Shown: positions 6,696 to 7,432 of the stretch, piece after piece
Position numbering within the stretch: the stretch's first letter is position 1
Layout: each line of letters opens with the position of its first letter
Source of the DNA: Spirochaeta sp.
GTDB taxonomy: Bacteria; Spirochaetota; Spirochaetia; DSM-2461
Assembly (NCBI GenBank): GCA_030592625.1
Contig: JAUVIY010000124.1
Coordinates: 1-7,432, forward strand
Length of the DNA: 7,432 nt
Direction of reading: 5' to 3'
The notes under the pieces: generated by a model
Database searches by the model: none
Told to the model about the DNA's origin: nothing
The model's input: only the letters and a program-made list of their open reading frames with translations
Made by a program: the position numbers and the translations under genes

Positions 6696-7432
6696 ATGGA
6701 ATTAGTTAGGAAACTTGATGAACGGGTTGCCGCGGGCAACCCGATAAAAGTCGGTATTGTCGGATGCGGGCAGATGGGTTCAGGCCTTGCGCACACAATT
6801 GGTAATGTTAAAGGAATGCAGGTTGCCGCGATTGCTGATATCGATCCGGAAAGAGGCATAAAAACCCTCTCGGAGATGGGTCATGATAAAAAAAATATAG
6901 TTGTAACCGACTCCCTGCCCAAAGCGGAAGAGGCGATTAACAAAAACCGGCCGGTGGTAACATCCGATGCATTTCTGATGACCCGGATTCCGGGACTGGA
7001 AGCCAATGTAGAAGCTACAGGAGTACCGGAAATCGGTGCCAATGTCGCCTATCAGTCCATCATGAACCACAAACCGATTATCATGCTTAATGTAGAGACG
7101 GACATCACAGTTGGGGTGTATCTGAATAATCTGGCCCGAAAAATGGGCAGTTTGTACACCGTTGCCTCAGGTGATGAACCCGGTGTATGTAAAATGCTCT
7201 TTGAACAGGCCAGATTAATGGGTTTTGATGTTGTTACCCTGGGTAAGGGAAAGAACAATCCCTTGAATTACAGTGCCACTCCGGAATCCTGCCGGGAAGA
7301 AGCTCTTTCCAAGGATATGAATCCGAAAATGCTCGCATCCTTCCAGGATGGTACGAAAACCATGGTGGAGATGGCTGCGGTGTCGAATGCCACAGGGCTC
7401 CTGCCGGACACCCCGGGGATGCACGGACCGAA
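6696..7432 (+). CDS. DRL-like NAD(P)-dependent oxidoreductase (DXP-reductoisomerase-like/SAF family), C-terminus cut
   Basis: The frame reads 245 codons from ATG 6696 to the right edge without a stop. The N-terminus is a Rossmann fold with GIVGCGQMGSG at 20-30 and an acidic end of the second strand (ADID, 47-50). Further on come GDEPG, then GKGKNNPLN (183-191), DGTKTMVEMAA (218-228) and NATGLLPDTPGMHGP at the edge. From memory, these segments closely resemble the Brucella DRL enzyme, which turns 1-deoxyxylulose 5-phosphate into methylerythritol phosphate in place of DXR. They also occur in many relatives annotated only as SAF-domain or homoserine-dehydrogenase-like proteins. Family members are roughly 430-440 residues, so about 190 residues, including the SAF domain, should lie outside. 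The gene begins one base after the kinase stop, with GAGG 9 bases upstream. The setting next to a sugar kinase and a SorC regulator points to sugar or polyol catabolism rather than isoprenoid synthesis; this is inference. Confidence 0.85.
   Translation, partial: MELVRKLDERVAAGNPIKVGIVGCGQMGSGLAHTIGNVKGMQVAAIADIDPERGIKTLSEMGHDKKNIVVTDSLPKAEEAINKNRPVVTSDAFLMTRIPGLEANVEATGVPEIGANVAYQSIMNHKPIIMLNVETDITVGVYLNNLARKMGSLYTVASGDEPGVCKMLFEQARLMGFDVVTLGKGKNNPLNYSATPESCREEALSKDMNPKMLASFQDGTKTMVEMAAVSNATGLLPDTPGMHGP

Noticed and set aside
6696..7432. Homoserine dehydrogenase or canonical DXR
   Set aside because: Only the Rossmann part is homoserine-dehydrogenase-like. The GKGKNNPLN, DGTKTMVEMAA and NATGLLPD segments are those of the DRL/SAF family, and canonical DXR is unrelated in sequence.

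Overview
The window reads as a bacterial chromosome segment of moderate GC content. It holds five complete or nearly complete genes plus two that run off the edges. I see no RNA genes, insertion sequences, CRISPR arrays or phage genes. Codon use and gene content would fit a free-living anaerobe such as a spirochaete or a clostridium-like organism, but nothing here fixes the lineage and I treat this as a guess.

Layout: (1) Positions 1-1432, minus strand: the N-terminal two thirds or so of a helicase core of the Lhr type (superfamily 2), cut by the left edge. (2) Positions 1433-1614: a divergent intergenic region of about 180 bases, carrying the ribosome binding site of the next gene and no convincing promoter. 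(3) Positions 1615-4055, plus strand: a two-gene unit made of a GltS-like sodium/glutamate symporter family membrane protein and an extended SDR (NAD-dependent epimerase/dehydratase-like) enzyme. The second gene starts at TTG inside the stop of the first (TTGA overlap), so the two are probably translationally coupled. (4) Positions 4056-4194: a regulatory region with a strong sigma70-type promoter followed by two nearly identical palindromic sites 18 bases apart. (5) Positions 4195 to the right edge, plus strand: a SorC/DeoR-type sugar-binding regulator, an FGGY carbohydrate kinase, and a DRL-like (DXP-reductoisomerase-like, SAF-domain family) NAD(P)-dependent oxidoreductase cut by the right edge. 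The gaps between these three are 4 and 1 bases.

The third unit is the part worth attention. A self-regulated regulator, a sugar/polyol kinase and a DRL-family oxidoreductase form what looks like the start of a catabolic operon for an unusual, perhaps branched-chain, sugar or polyol. In Brucella a DRL enzyme replaces DXR in isoprenoid synthesis. Here the operon setting suggests instead a role in catabolism: the kinase would make a sugar phosphate, the DRL-like enzyme would oxidise, reduce or rearrange it, and a phosphorylated intermediate would release the regulator. Substrate and reaction are inference; the remaining genes lie beyond the right edge.
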